Of a stretch of DNA of 36,438 bases, positions 1-8,885 are shown one piece after another. The DNA is from Verrucomicrobiales bacterium (lineage in GTDB: Bacteria > Verrucomicrobiota > Verrucomicrobiia > Verrucomicrobiales > DEV007). The notes beneath the pieces are model-generated. The model searched no databases. It was not told where the DNA came from and worked only from the letters and a program-made list of their open reading frames with translations. Each line of letters opens with the position of its first letter. Within the stretch, counting starts at the first letter, position 1. Position numbers and translations under genes: made by a program. The stretch spans positions 244,087-280,524 of the forward strand of contig JANQVJ010000056.1 of the NCBI GenBank assembly GCA_030730365.1, written 5' to 3'.

Positions 1-1206
1 GTAGGGATCGTTCTGCAGCAGCTTCCAGTCGCCGCGGATGAGAGCCTCGTAGCTCCTCCCGCCGTAGGCGCGCCCTCCCTCGCGCCTCACGAAATAGAGG
101 TCACGCGGCGCGGTGATCGTCTCCCCTTTCCACACCGGGACGAGACTGACGGCATCGAGCGCGGCCGGATCCATCGCGGTGGCACCGGCCAGTTCGAGAA
201 AGGTGGGAAAAAGGTCGAAGACCTGTCCGGTGTAGTCGCTCTTCGAGCCGGCCTCAATTTGTCCCGGCCAGCGAACCATGAAAGGCACGCGCAAGCCGCC
301 TTCATAATGACTCTGCTTTCCGTCGCGCCAGGGATCGTTGTTCTGGGCATGGGGCAGCGAACCTCCGTTGTCGGCGGTGAAGACGACGACCGTGTTCTCC
401 CGCAAACCGCTCTCGTCGAGCGTCTTCAGGACCTCTCCGATGTAATGATCAAGATGCTCGACAAAGGCCACATTCATGGCGCGTTTTTCCTCCATCCCGG
501 GTGCCCGCGCCTTCACCTTCGCGAGCCAGTCGGCGGGCGGCTCGATCGGGAAATGCGGGGCGTTGTAGGCGAGGTAGAGCAGAAAAGGTTCGTCCTTTTT
601 CCCGGCGCGGCTCACGAGATAATCCGAAGCCCACTGAGAGAAGAGTTCGGTGGCATGTCCCTGCGGCTCGATGACTTCCCTGTTGAGCCGCATGTAATTG
701 TTCCCGTGTCGGAGGTGGTCGAGGTAGCTGTCCATCATGTCGCCGAGGAAACCATGGAAATGGTCAAAGCCCCGCTCGTTCGGCGTGTTCGGCGACTCGA
801 GACCGAGGTGCCATTTCCCGACGATGGCGGTGTCATAGCCTGATTTCTTCAGCTCGTCGGCGAGGGTGGGCACGGCAGGATCGAAGTAGCCCCACGAGTT
901 CTCCGGCTGGGTGCGGATCACTCCCGGCACGCCGACCCGGTCCTGATTCCGTCCGGTGAGGAGAGCGGCGCGCGAGGGTGAGCAGACCGTGCAGTTCGCC
1001 CGCATCGTCGTGAAGAGCATGCCATCGGCGGCGATGGAGTCGATGTGGGGGGTCTTCACATCGGTCGCGCCGTAGGTCGAGACGTCGCCGTAGCCGTGAT
1101 CGTCGGTATAAATGACAAGAAAATTCGGCCTCGGCGCCTCGGCACGCCCGGCCGGGGTGAGAGCAAGAAGCACCAATGCAAAGAGTGTGCGGGATAAAGA
1201 TATCAT
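1..1206 (-). CDS. Type I sulfatase, exported, C-terminus beyond window
   Basis: This frame is open from an ATG at 1206 to the window edge (402 codons, no stop), so the C-terminal part is missing. An N-terminal signal peptide (about residues 1-23) precedes the metal-site motif YTDDHGYGD (around 34-41). The formylglycine motif CSPSR is at C75-R79, GKWHLG is at about 130-135, and a TADNGG segment lies further on. These are the standard active-site blocks of the alkaline-phosphatase-fold S1 sulfatases, which hydrolyse sulfate esters after the Cys is oxidised to formylglycine. The protein is probably periplasmic or outer-surface. It is the last visible gene of the minus-strand series and lies 81 bp downstream of its neighbour, a longer gap than most in the array. 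Substrate unknown; an arylsulfatase-A-like carbohydrate sulfatase is likely. Confidence 0.93.
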   Translation of the reverse strand, partial: MISLSRTLFALVLLALTPAGRAEAPRPNFLVIYTDDHGYGDVSTYGATDVKTPHIDSIAADGMLFTTMRANCTVCSPSRAALLTGRNQDRVGVPGVIRTQPENSWGYFDPAVPTLADELKKSGYDTAIVGKWHLGLESPNTPNERGFDHFHGFLGDMMDSYLDHLRHGNNYMRLNREVIEPQGHATELFSQWASDYLVSRAGKKDEPFLLYLAYNAPHFPIEPPADWLAKVKARAPGMEEKRAMNVAFVEHLDHYIGEVLKTLDESGLRENTVVVFTADNGGSLPHAQNNDPWRDGKQSHYEGGLRVPFMVRWPGQIEAGSKSDYTGQVFDLFPTFLELAGATAMDPAALDAVSLVPVWKGETITAPRDLYFVRREGGRAYGGRSYEALIRGDWKLLQNDPY

Positions 1207-1287
1207 ACAAAAATAGAGAAGACCTCAGTCCCATCTTGGTCAAGACCGCCATGAGGCCAATCCTTTAACTTCTATGTAAAGGCTACT

Positions 1288-2955
1288 TCACTCGGCCTTG
1301 CCTTTACCCTTCCCTTTGTTCTTTCCTTTCGCCTTCTGCCCTTTCCAGAACTCCTCGGCGTCGGCGAGAGGTCCGGCCATGGGCGGCGTTTCAAAAAACT
1401 TCCCGTCATCGATGAGCCGGGGATCGCCGGTGCGGGTCAGTTCGTCAATCAGTCGCGTCTCGAGATCACTTTTGATCGCGGCATAGGCGGGATCGTCCGC
1501 GATATTTTTGGTTTCGTGAGGGTCTTTTGCGAGATCATAGAGTTCATACTTCGGTCGCTTCCCGTAGACCCAGTCAAAGTGTGCCTTCCACTCGGGCGTG
1601 TCGCGCACCCCGACGAGCCAGGCCTTCGTCGGACCGGCGTCTTCATCGGGCAGCGTCACCCGCGTCTCGTTTTCGAGGTCGTCGACCGAGGGCGTGCCGC
1701 TGCTGTCGAGCAGATAGTGATCGCCGAGCGGGTAGCGATCGGGCCGGAAGTTGATGATAAGAACGTGATCCGGCGTGCGGATGGCGCGCTGCGGGTAGGG
1801 CGAATAGTCCGACCGTGCAATCTCGACGTGGCGTTCGCGCCCCGTGTAGACAACGGTGCGGGTTTCGTCAACGAGTCCGGTTTTATCTGACTTCAACACC
1901 GGCCAGAGACTGCGTCCCGTCATCACCTCCGGCACCGGCAATCCCGCCGCCTCGAGGAAAGTCGGTGCGACATCGGTGAGACTGGCAAAGTCGTCGACGA
2001 CACGGCCGCCCTTCACTCCGGGACCTGTCACGGAAAGCGCCACGTTTGTCCCGAACCCGTAGAGGTTGCATTTGCCGTAGGGGAAACCCGGAGCGCCGTG
2101 GTCGCCGCTGATAACGATGAGCGTATTCTCCCGCTCCCCTGTCTTTTCGAGCTCTTCCAGCATGACACCGATCCCGGCATCCCAGGCGGCCACCTCGCCG
2201 AGGTAGTCCGCCATGTCTTCGCGCACCTCGGGCACGTCAGGGAGAAAGGGCGGCATCTTCCCCTCCAACGCATCAGGTTCGATCCCCCAGAGCGCCTTGC
2301 CGCTTCCCTTGATCCACTTGCGATGAACGTTCGTGGGGCCGAACCAGTAGGAGAATGGCTTCCCCTCCTCCCGCGCGGCGAGGAAATCCTGAAAATTGCC
2401 CCGCGTCTCTTCGAGGAGGACGTTCTTTGCCTCCTCCAGCGCGACGCCTTCGCTCACCATCTTCGTCACGTTCTGGGAAAATTGATTGAATTTACCGCCC
2501 CGCTTTCCGTAGTTCTGCTCCTTCGTGAAGGGTGCATTCGCCGGCGTTCCCGGACCCCAGACCTTGTGGGTGTAACCAATATGATAGCCGGCCTCCTGCA
2601 ACAAAGGCGGATAACTCGGGATGGTCTCGTCCCAGACTGCGCCACGCAGAATCGCCCCGGTATTGGTGCGCCAGAAATGTTGTCCTGTCAGGAGCGCGCT
2701 GCGACAGGGCGTGCACGAGGGCGCGCTGACGTGGGCGTTGCGGAAGAGAACTCCCTCACCCGCGATGCGGTCGAAGTTCGGCGTCGCGACCACTTCATTG
2801 AGCGAGCCGGGACCATCCACAGTGGCATAGAGAGACGCGAATCTCCCCCAGTCATCGGCGAAGAGGAAAAGGATATTCGGTTTCTTCTCCGCTCCCGCGG
2901 CAACGAAGGGAAGAAAAAGAGAAAGGGCGAGAGTCAACAGGGTCGGGTGCTTCAT
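1288..2955 (-). CDS. Type I sulfatase, heparan N-sulfatase-like, Lys/Gly tail
   Basis: A 555-residue exported sulfatase with a signal peptide of about 22 residues. FADDWG (D34, D35) gives the metal ligands and CTPCR (C81-R85) is the formylglycine site; the second Cys inside the motif (C84) is unusual. In place of GKWH it has HKVWGPG, and it later has ISGDHGAPG followed by a GKCNLYG block. This pattern resembles the sulfatase branch that includes heparan N-sulfatases, but that does not prove N-sulfatase activity. The last 17 residues form a Lys/Gly tail ending [12 protein letters not shown], using AAA, AAG and all four Gly codons. Its start overlaps the upstream gene's stop by 4 bp (2952-2955), so translation is probably coupled. 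Confidence 0.93.
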   Translation of the reverse strand: MKHPTLLTLALSLFLPFVAAGAEKKPNILFLFADDWGRFASLYATVDGPGSLNEVVATPNFDRIAGEGVLFRNAHVSAPSCTPCRSALLTGQHFWRTNTGAILRGAVWDETIPSYPPLLQEAGYHIGYTHKVWGPGTPANAPFTKEQNYGKRGGKFNQFSQNVTKMVSEGVALEEAKNVLLEETRGNFQDFLAAREEGKPFSYWFGPTNVHRKWIKGSGKALWGIEPDALEGKMPPFLPDVPEVREDMADYLGEVAAWDAGIGVMLEELEKTGERENTLIVISGDHGAPGFPYGKCNLYGFGTNVALSVTGPGVKGGRVVDDFASLTDVAPTFLEAAGLPVPEVMTGRSLWPVLKSDKTGLVDETRTVVYTGRERHVEIARSDYSPYPQRAIRTPDHVLIINFRPDRYPLGDHYLLDSSGTPSVDDLENETRVTLPDEDAGPTKAWLVGVRDTPEWKAHFDWVYGKRPKYELYDLAKDPHETKNIADDPAYAAIKSDLETRLIDELTRTGDPRLIDDGKFFETPPMAGPLADAEEFWKGQKAKGKNKGKGKGKAE

Positions 2956-4346
2956 TCAACAGCGTCTGGTCTTGGGGTTTTGCTCTTCTTTTTACCCTGC
3001 GCAGGGCGGGAAGTTGCGCCGGAATTTTCCAAAAGAAAGGCGCGATCAAGTTCGGGAGGTCGCGCGTCGGCATACCGGTCGAGCACGACACGCAGTCTTT
3101 CCTTCGCGTCGGGGGCACTGCCTTCGGCGAGAGGGGTCTCCTCAAAGGGATCGGCAACAAGATCATAAAAGCGCCCGTCGCGGTAGAGTTTATGCCCGAG
3201 GTCAAAGGCATACTCTTTCACCGATAAGTCGGGCTTCTGGCGCGGGGAATACCAGAGGTAGAGCGCGTCATTCCCTTTCCCTGCTCCACCCCTGAGGAAT
3301 GGCAGAAAGCTGATCCCGTCTGTCCCACCCGGTAGAGCGACACCCGCAGCCTCGCAAAGGGTCGGAAGAAAATCGACTGCCCCGATGAGGTCTCGGTTGA
3401 CCCGGCCCTTCGTCACCACTCCCGGCCAGCTCGCGATGAGCGGCACGTGCGTGCCCCGCGCCGTCGTCGTTCCCTTGCCGCCGGGATAGTCGGTTCCTTT
3501 AAAGCGACTCGTGACGCTGGAATGGGTGCCGTTGTCTCCGAGGAAGAGCAGCAGAGTATTATCCCGAATACCAAGCTCATCGAGCTTCGCATCGAGGCGG
3601 CCGATCATTTTGTCCATATAACCCGTCATCTCGGCGAAGTGTTTCACGTCGCGATTCACTCGCTCGCCGATAGCCTTAGGGTCCCAGTCCGGACTCTCGG
3701 GCGTCGGCTGGAAGGGGTCGTGCGTGAGGATCATCGGGTAATAGAGAAAGAAGGGCCCCTCCCGATGGCGCGTCACAAAATCGAGGGCAAAATCGTTGAT
3801 CAGGGTCGGGCCATATTCACCGTCGGCGTAGTCTTCCGCGATGCCCTGACGCTCGAGCCCCGGATTGGCGAAGCGGGGCGGACGGCGCGCCTGCTGCCAC
3901 AAGAGCGATTCATCGAAGCCGAAATGCTGAGGCGAATCCGCCTCTTTGCCGAGCTGCCATTTGCCGCAGACACCGGTGGCATAGCCGGCCTCTTTGAGAA
4001 GATGGGCAAAGGTGCGCTCGCTGCGCGGCAGGGTGCCGAAATTGAGGTAGTTCCGCACGTTGTGTTTCCCGGTCATGATCGCGACGCGAGTGGGAGTGCA
4101 GAGCGGGTAGGAATGGCAATTCTCAAAGCGCACCCCCGACGCGGCGAGCCGGTCGAGATTCGGAGTCTGATAGGATTCCCCGCCGTTCGCCCCGACACAC
4201 TCGTAGCCGAAATCATCAGCCATGATGAGGATGAGATTGGGCCTCTCCGCCGCCTCGGCGGACGCCGCTCCCGCCGCGAGTAGAATCGCGCAGACTATCC
4301 GGAAGTAAAAACGACAGATCGATTTCATCGGCAAACGCTCCTTCAA
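2952..4346 (-). CDS. Type I sulfatase, arylsulfatase-like
   Basis: A 464-residue exported sulfatase. The first ATG overlaps the upstream stop by 4 bp (4343-4346); an internal ATG at residue 7 begins a cleaner signal peptide (MKSICRFYF...), so the true start could be 18 bp downstream. Metal-site MADDFGYE is at about 42-49 with D44 and D45. CTPTR is at C83-R87, GKWQLG replaces the common GKWHLG, and FLGDNGTH supplies the late Asp-Asn pair. The His-to-Gln change in GKWQLG may alter sulfate handling. The C-terminus carries a short basic stretch, GKKKSKTPR, rather than a full Lys/Gly repeat. Both flanking junctions are ATGA overlaps, tying it into one transcript with its neighbours. Substrate not predictable. 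Confidence 0.92.
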   Translation of the reverse strand: MKERLPMKSICRFYFRIVCAILLAAGAASAEAAERPNLILIMADDFGYECVGANGGESYQTPNLDRLAASGVRFENCHSYPLCTPTRVAIMTGKHNVRNYLNFGTLPRSERTFAHLLKEAGYATGVCGKWQLGKEADSPQHFGFDESLLWQQARRPPRFANPGLERQGIAEDYADGEYGPTLINDFALDFVTRHREGPFFLYYPMILTHDPFQPTPESPDWDPKAIGERVNRDVKHFAEMTGYMDKMIGRLDAKLDELGIRDNTLLLFLGDNGTHSSVTSRFKGTDYPGGKGTTTARGTHVPLIASWPGVVTKGRVNRDLIGAVDFLPTLCEAAGVALPGGTDGISFLPFLRGGAGKGNDALYLWYSPRQKPDLSVKEYAFDLGHKLYRDGRFYDLVADPFEETPLAEGSAPDAKERLRVVLDRYADARPPELDRAFLLENSGATSRPAQGKKKSKTPRPDAVE

Positions 4347-5917
4347 TTCGCGGCGGGCTCTTCGCGTATTGTTTCGAGCAGTTTCGTGAGCCGCGCGACT
4401 ACTTCGGGTTCCTCGTCGTAGCGGTTGTCCGTCTCGGCTCTATCCTCGCCGAGGTGATAGAGCTGGCCTTTCGGTCCGCCCTCCGTCGCCGGATCAAGGT
4501 CGCGGGGCTGGGAAAAGCCGCCCGATCCGCGGTGCTCCGGAACGAGCTTCCACGGACCCTGACGAATCGCAAAAACGCCGCGGAAGGACAGGTGCACGGT
4601 ATGCTCGCGCACCGTCACCTCAGGATCGAGGAGAGCGGGTAGCAGACTGACACTGTCAGGACCGGCTCCGGCAGGCAGCCCGGTCGCGGTGATATCGGCC
4701 ATCGTCGCGAGCAGGTCGGTGAGGTCGACGAGTGAATCGCAGACTTTTCCCGCCGGGACTTTCGCGGGCCAGCGCACGAGGAAAGGAACGCGATGACCGC
4801 CCTCCCAGATATCGGCCTTGGTCCCGCGCATCCACGCATTGCCCTGATGGCCGAACTCGCGCATCGAGGCACCGCGCCCGCCCCCCTTGTAATGAGCGAG
4901 ATCGTCGGTCTCTTTTGCTTCCCACCAGTGATAGAGGCCGCCATTGTCCGAGGTGTAGATCACGATGGTGTTATCGGCGAGTTCGAGCCGGTCGAGGGTC
5001 TCAAGGATCGCTCCGACAAAACCATCGGTCTCGACGACAAAGTCCCCGTAGAGACCGGCCTGACTTTTCCCGACATACTCCTGATTCGTGACGACAGGCA
5101 GATGCGGCGAAGGCAGCGGCGCGTAGAGGAAGAAGGGCTGGTCGGGTGAGGTCGCGGCCTGCTTCTCGAGAAACGAGAGCGCCTCGCCCGCGAAGCGTGG
5201 CAGGACACCGTAGTTCGTGAAGTCGGGCGAGCGCATCCCCTCGTCCGTGGCGAGAAACTCGGCATCGCGAAGACGCTCCTGTTTCAAGGTGGGGAGATGA
5301 ACAACCCGCTCATTCTCGAGGTAGCAAAAAGGCGGCATGTTGAGCGAAGCCGAGATCCCGAAAAAGCGGTCGAAGCCGAGCGCAACAGGTCCACCGGTGA
5401 AGCCTTTCGTGTAATCGATCTCGTAGCCCGGGCGCACCCCGACCTTTTCCGCCCGGTCGAGCGACTCGGGAGTGCCGTCGCTCCGCGTCCATTGCAAACC
5501 GAGATGCCATTTACCGACACAGGCAGTGGCGTAACCCTGCGATTTCAAAAACGAAGCCACCGTGACGCGATCGGACTCGATCAGCGGAGGACTGAATCCG
5601 TCGAGGACACCCTCCTTTAGCCGCGAGCGCCAGTGGTAGCGGCCGGTGAGGAGGCTGTAGCGGGTCGGAGTGCACACCGCCGACGGCGAATGCGCATCGG
5701 TGAAGCGCATCCCTTCCGCCGCAAGACGATCGGCATGGGGCGTGGGGATTTTTGATTCCGGATTGTTGCAGGCGAGGTCACCGTAGCCGAGATCGTCGGC
5801 GAGGATGACAATGAGATTGGGTTTTGAGGATTCGCCCTTCACCACGGCAGAGCCGAATGTAAAGGCGGAGAGGGCCGCGAAAAGGATGGCTCCTGCAGAA
5901 AGTCGGACGGTCATCAT
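4343..5917 (-). CDS. Type I sulfatase, arylsulfatase A-like
   Basis: A 524-residue exported sulfatase starting with two adjacent Met codons. The signal peptide covers roughly residues 1-25. LADDLGYGDLAC contains D41 and D42, CTPTR is at C82-R86, GKWHLGLQW follows, and YTSDNGG lies in the second half. The central region contains ENERVVHLPTL and LPSPHLPVV, a layout typical of animal arylsulfatase A/GALNS-like bacterial relatives. It has no Lys/Gly tail, ending EEPAAN. A 126-bp gap (5918-6043) separates it from the upstream sulfatase, so a promoter or processing site could lie there. Its stop overlaps the next gene's start. Confidence 0.93.
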   Translation of the reverse strand: MMTVRLSAGAILFAALSAFTFGSAVVKGESSKPNLIVILADDLGYGDLACNNPESKIPTPHADRLAAEGMRFTDAHSPSAVCTPTRYSLLTGRYHWRSRLKEGVLDGFSPPLIESDRVTVASFLKSQGYATACVGKWHLGLQWTRSDGTPESLDRAEKVGVRPGYEIDYTKGFTGGPVALGFDRFFGISASLNMPPFCYLENERVVHLPTLKQERLRDAEFLATDEGMRSPDFTNYGVLPRFAGEALSFLEKQAATSPDQPFFLYAPLPSPHLPVVTNQEYVGKSQAGLYGDFVVETDGFVGAILETLDRLELADNTIVIYTSDNGGLYHWWEAKETDDLAHYKGGGRGASMREFGHQGNAWMRGTKADIWEGGHRVPFLVRWPAKVPAGKVCDSLVDLTDLLATMADITATGLPAGAGPDSVSLLPALLDPEVTVREHTVHLSFRGVFAIRQGPWKLVPEHRGSGGFSQPRDLDPATEGGPKGQLYHLGEDRAETDNRYDEEPEVVARLTKLLETIREEPAAN

Positions 5918-6043
5918 GGGTTCCCAGTCTAGCGGTGCATGGGAAAGATGGTCAAGGCACGTATTGCGCGATGCGGGAAAGCGGCCGGCGCCCGCGGACT
6001 TGGAAATTGACTCGTGGCGAAGGGTCCGTTCCGCAATGACGAA

Positions 6044-7456
6044 TTATGCTTTCCCCTTCCCTTTTCCCTTTTTCTTCCCGCCCTTTTCAAGCTTCCCGGC
6101 ACGCGGCATGCGTTCGAGCGCCTTCATCTCGGTGGCCTGCCCTTCGTCGCCCTGCTGCTCCATCCAGGCATCAAGAGCGGCGCGCAGTTCGTCGCGCACC
6201 GGGGCCAGCGCGGGATCGGCGATGAGGTTGGTGCGGTTCCACGGATCGGCGACGGTGTCGAAGAGTTCTTCGGGGGGACGATGCTGGTAATCGCGGACGA
6301 GGCGCCTCGCGTTTTCGTCTCCGCTCGCAGCGAGCGCCTTCCAGCTTTGAAAAGTGGGATCGGCCGTCGCGGCATTTTCGAAAGTCATCTCCGGCGTGAA
6401 GTTCCGGACATAGCGGTAGCGTTCGCCGCGCACGCTGCGAATGCCGAAATGTTCACTGCCGTTATTGATCCCCCGGGTCGTTTGCAAGCCGAAGACGTGG
6501 GTCTTGTGGGTGGTGTTCGCTCCGGTGAGCACGGGAAGAAAGCTGCGCCCGTCGAGGACCTCGGGACGCTCGAGACCGGCGGCATCGAGGATCGTCGGAA
6601 CGACGTCAACATACTCGATCATCGCCTCGCTGCGGGTCCCCGCCTTGACCTTTCCCGGCCAGCGCACGACGCAGGCGCTCTGCAGGCCGGCATCGTAGCA
6701 GGTCCATTTGGCAAAGGGAAAACTGTTCCCCTGCTCGCTCAGGACAATGACGATGGTGTTCGCAGCGAGAGGCGAAGCATCGAGAAGGTCGACGAGTTCG
6801 CCGACCTGCGAATCGAAGTAGGTGACCTCGGCGAGGTATTTGGAGAATCCCTCGCGCGTATCGGGCGTGTCGACGAGCACGGGTGGCAGTTCGAGGGAGT
6901 CGGGCGGGTAGACGGACGGATCTCCTTTGTTCCAGGGACTGTGCGGTTCATTCGAGGCGGCGATAAAAAGAAAGGGCCGGTCCTGCGCCTCGCTCGCCGC
7001 GAGGACATCGGCGAAGACGGCGGGATCGGGATTGTTTTTGCCGCTGTAGGTGAAGGGAAAAACCGAGTCGGGCTTGATGTGGCGCTTGCCGGAGAGGTCG
7101 GTCGTGTAACCGGCCTCCTGCAGATATCCCGCGATGCTTTTCACCCAGTCATGGGCGAAAGTGTGGTTCGGGTAGGCTCCCGACTTCACGGGATACAGTC
7201 CGGTATAGAGACAGTGACGCGTCGGCGAACACATCGGCGCAGCCTGGAAGCAACGCTCGAAAGTCATGCCCTCGCTCGCGAGATCAATGAGGTGCGGCGT
7301 CTTAGCCTGACCTCCGTAGAGCTCGAGATCGCGATAGGTGCAGTCGTCGGCGATGATAAGGAGGACATTCGGTTTGCGGTCCTGCGCGTGAGTCGCAGCC
7401 AGCGCGAGGACAAGGAAGGCAAAAATCGGGAGCAGTATTTTCATCGGAGCGATCAT
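6044..7456 (-). CDS. Type I sulfatase with GKRH motif and Lys/Gly tail
   Basis: A 470-residue exported sulfatase. ATG at 7456 is 3 bp after the upstream stop; a second ATG four codons on (7444) fits the signal peptide MKILLPIFAF equally well. Metal-site ADDCTYRD (D37, D38), CSPTR at C76-R80, and GKRHIKP where most relatives have GKWHLG. The late block is SEQGNSFPFAKW, with Glu-Gln in place of the usual Asp-Asn. These differences put it in a sulfatase branch distinct from its neighbours. The C-terminus is [12 protein letters not shown]. An 880-codon open frame on the other strand covers this gene and the next, but it is an artefact of GC-rich codon use. Confidence 0.92.
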   Translation of the reverse strand: MIAPMKILLPIFAFLVLALAATHAQDRKPNVLLIIADDCTYRDLELYGGQAKTPHLIDLASEGMTFERCFQAAPMCSPTRHCLYTGLYPVKSGAYPNHTFAHDWVKSIAGYLQEAGYTTDLSGKRHIKPDSVFPFTYSGKNNPDPAVFADVLAASEAQDRPFLFIAASNEPHSPWNKGDPSVYPPDSLELPPVLVDTPDTREGFSKYLAEVTYFDSQVGELVDLLDASPLAANTIVIVLSEQGNSFPFAKWTCYDAGLQSACVVRWPGKVKAGTRSEAMIEYVDVVPTILDAAGLERPEVLDGRSFLPVLTGANTTHKTHVFGLQTTRGINNGSEHFGIRSVRGERYRYVRNFTPEMTFENAATADPTFQSWKALAASGDENARRLVRDYQHRPPEELFDTVADPWNRTNLIADPALAPVRDELRAALDAWMEQQGDEGQATEMKALERMPRAGKLEKGGKKKGKGKGKA

Positions 7457-7459
7457 CGT

Positions 7460-8875
7460 TCACTTTTTCTTTCCACCCTTCCCCTTCGTGAGGGGAAACT
7501 CCGTCGAATCAGTCCGCAACTCGGCCATGAGCCGTTCGAACTCGAGGACGAGGTCGGGGTTTTCCCCGGCAAGATCGCGGGTCTCACCGATATCGTCGCC
7601 GAGGTGGTAGAGCTGGATCGGTTTGCCGGGAGTGGGACGGTAGGCTTTCCAGTCGCCGCGACGAGCGGCCTGCTGCGGGGCGGCTTCCCAGTAAAAATGA
7701 GCGCGATTTTCCTGTTCCCCGCCCGCGCCGAACAGGGTCGGCAGGATGGAGACGCCGTCCCGTTCGCCGAAGGAATCGGGCACCGCGATCCCCGCCGCCG
7801 CTGCCAAGGTCGGGACCATGTCGGCGAAGTCCGAGACATGATCCGAGACCGTGCCCGGCGCGATTTTCCCTTTCCACCGCGCGAGGAAGGGCACGCGGAT
7901 GCCGCCTTCGTAAAGGGTAAACTTGAGATCACGCAGGGGGCCGTTGCTGTCGAAGAATTCCGGATCCTGTCCTCCGGCGGTAATGGGGCCGTTGTCGCTG
8001 GTGAAAATGACGAGGGTGTTTTCCGCGAGTCCGAGTTCGTCGAGGAGATCGAAGAGCCGCCCGATGTCGCGATCGAGCCGGGTGATCATACCGGCGCGAT
8101 GGGCGCGGGGTTTGTCCTGCGGGCAGTAAGTCCTGCTGCCGGGAAACGCCTTCGGCTCGGGCCATTTGTCGAGGTATTCGGCGAGGGAGTCATCGGGAAC
8201 GGTGACCTCGGCATGGGGAATGGTGAAGGCGCCGTAGAAAAAGAAGGGGTCGTCTTTGTGCCGCCGGATGAAGTCGAGGGCGAACTCAGCGAAGAGATCG
8301 TGCGAATAGACCTCGCGTTTCCCGTCGGCGTTTTCGGGGATCTCGAAACGCTCGCCGTTCTTCCAGAGATGATCAGGGTAGTAGGTGTGGGCGTGGGTCT
8401 GGTCGAGGTAGCCGAAAAACTCGTCCATCCCCTTGCGCCAGGGCGCTCCGGTCGAGTCATGATCGCCGAGTGCCCATTTCCCGATACCTCCGGTGGCGTA
8501 ACCAGCCTCTTTCAGCATCTGCGAAAGGGTGTAGTCGCCGGGACGCAGCGGCAGCTTGCTGTTGCCGCGGATGAAAGCGTGCCCGGTATGCTTCCCCGTG
8601 AAGAGCACACAGCGCGAAGGATGGCACGAAGGCGCTCCCGCGTAGTGCTGTGTTAGGCGAAGGCCATCGGCGGCCATCTTGTCGAGATGCGGGGTGCGGA
8701 TGAGCTGCTGCCCGTAACTGCCGAGATCACCATAGCCGAGATCGTCGGCGAGCAGGTAGATGAGGTTGGGTTTGGCCGGTTCGGCGGAGGACTGGCCGCA
8801 AAAGAGGGCTAGCAAGCCAAAGCTGAGCGAGGTCAGGTATTGGCGAAGGAAAAGATGACGCGGGCGGGTGAACAT
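7460..8875 (-). CDS. Type I sulfatase, arylsulfatase-like, Lys/Gly tail
   Basis: The frame stays open upstream to 9304, but that extension lies antisense-in-frame over the neighbouring sulfatase. The ATG at 8875 is chosen because it gives a signal peptide (about 1-31) directly before PNLIYLLADDLGYGDLGSYG. The protein is then 471 residues. D44 and D45 bind metal and CHPSR is at C84-R88, with His in the variable position. GKWALGDHDS follows, with Ala where most relatives have His. FTSDNGP comes late. The C-terminus is KGKGGKKK. It starts 10 bp after the upstream stop and ends 3 bp before the next ATG, fully consistent with one polycistronic message. Confidence 0.92.
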   Translation of the reverse strand: MFTRPRHLFLRQYLTSLSFGLLALFCGQSSAEPAKPNLIYLLADDLGYGDLGSYGQQLIRTPHLDKMAADGLRLTQHYAGAPSCHPSRCVLFTGKHTGHAFIRGNSKLPLRPGDYTLSQMLKEAGYATGGIGKWALGDHDSTGAPWRKGMDEFFGYLDQTHAHTYYPDHLWKNGERFEIPENADGKREVYSHDLFAEFALDFIRRHKDDPFFFYGAFTIPHAEVTVPDDSLAEYLDKWPEPKAFPGSRTYCPQDKPRAHRAGMITRLDRDIGRLFDLLDELGLAENTLVIFTSDNGPITAGGQDPEFFDSNGPLRDLKFTLYEGGIRVPFLARWKGKIAPGTVSDHVSDFADMVPTLAAAAGIAVPDSFGERDGVSILPTLFGAGGEQENRAHFYWEAAPQQAARRGDWKAYRPTPGKPIQLYHLGDDIGETRDLAGENPDLVLEFERLMAELRTDSTEFPLTKGKGGKKK

Positions 8876-8885
8876 GGTGATGTCG

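Noticed and set aside
833..1252. 139-codon minus-strand frame at the left sulfatase
   Set aside because: Arg-rich shadow in a different frame; the true sulfatase frame is open from 1206 through base 1, so there is no frameshift.
1262..1282. CCTTTA/TAAAGG hairpin between two sulfatases
   Set aside because: Only 6 AT-rich pairs with a 9-base loop and no T-run; too weak to call a terminator.
6014..8656. 880-codon open frame on the plus strand, antisense to two sulfatases
   Set aside because: No motif or domain; it mirrors GC-rich codon third positions of the genuine minus-strand genes, both of which show full sulfatase active sites.
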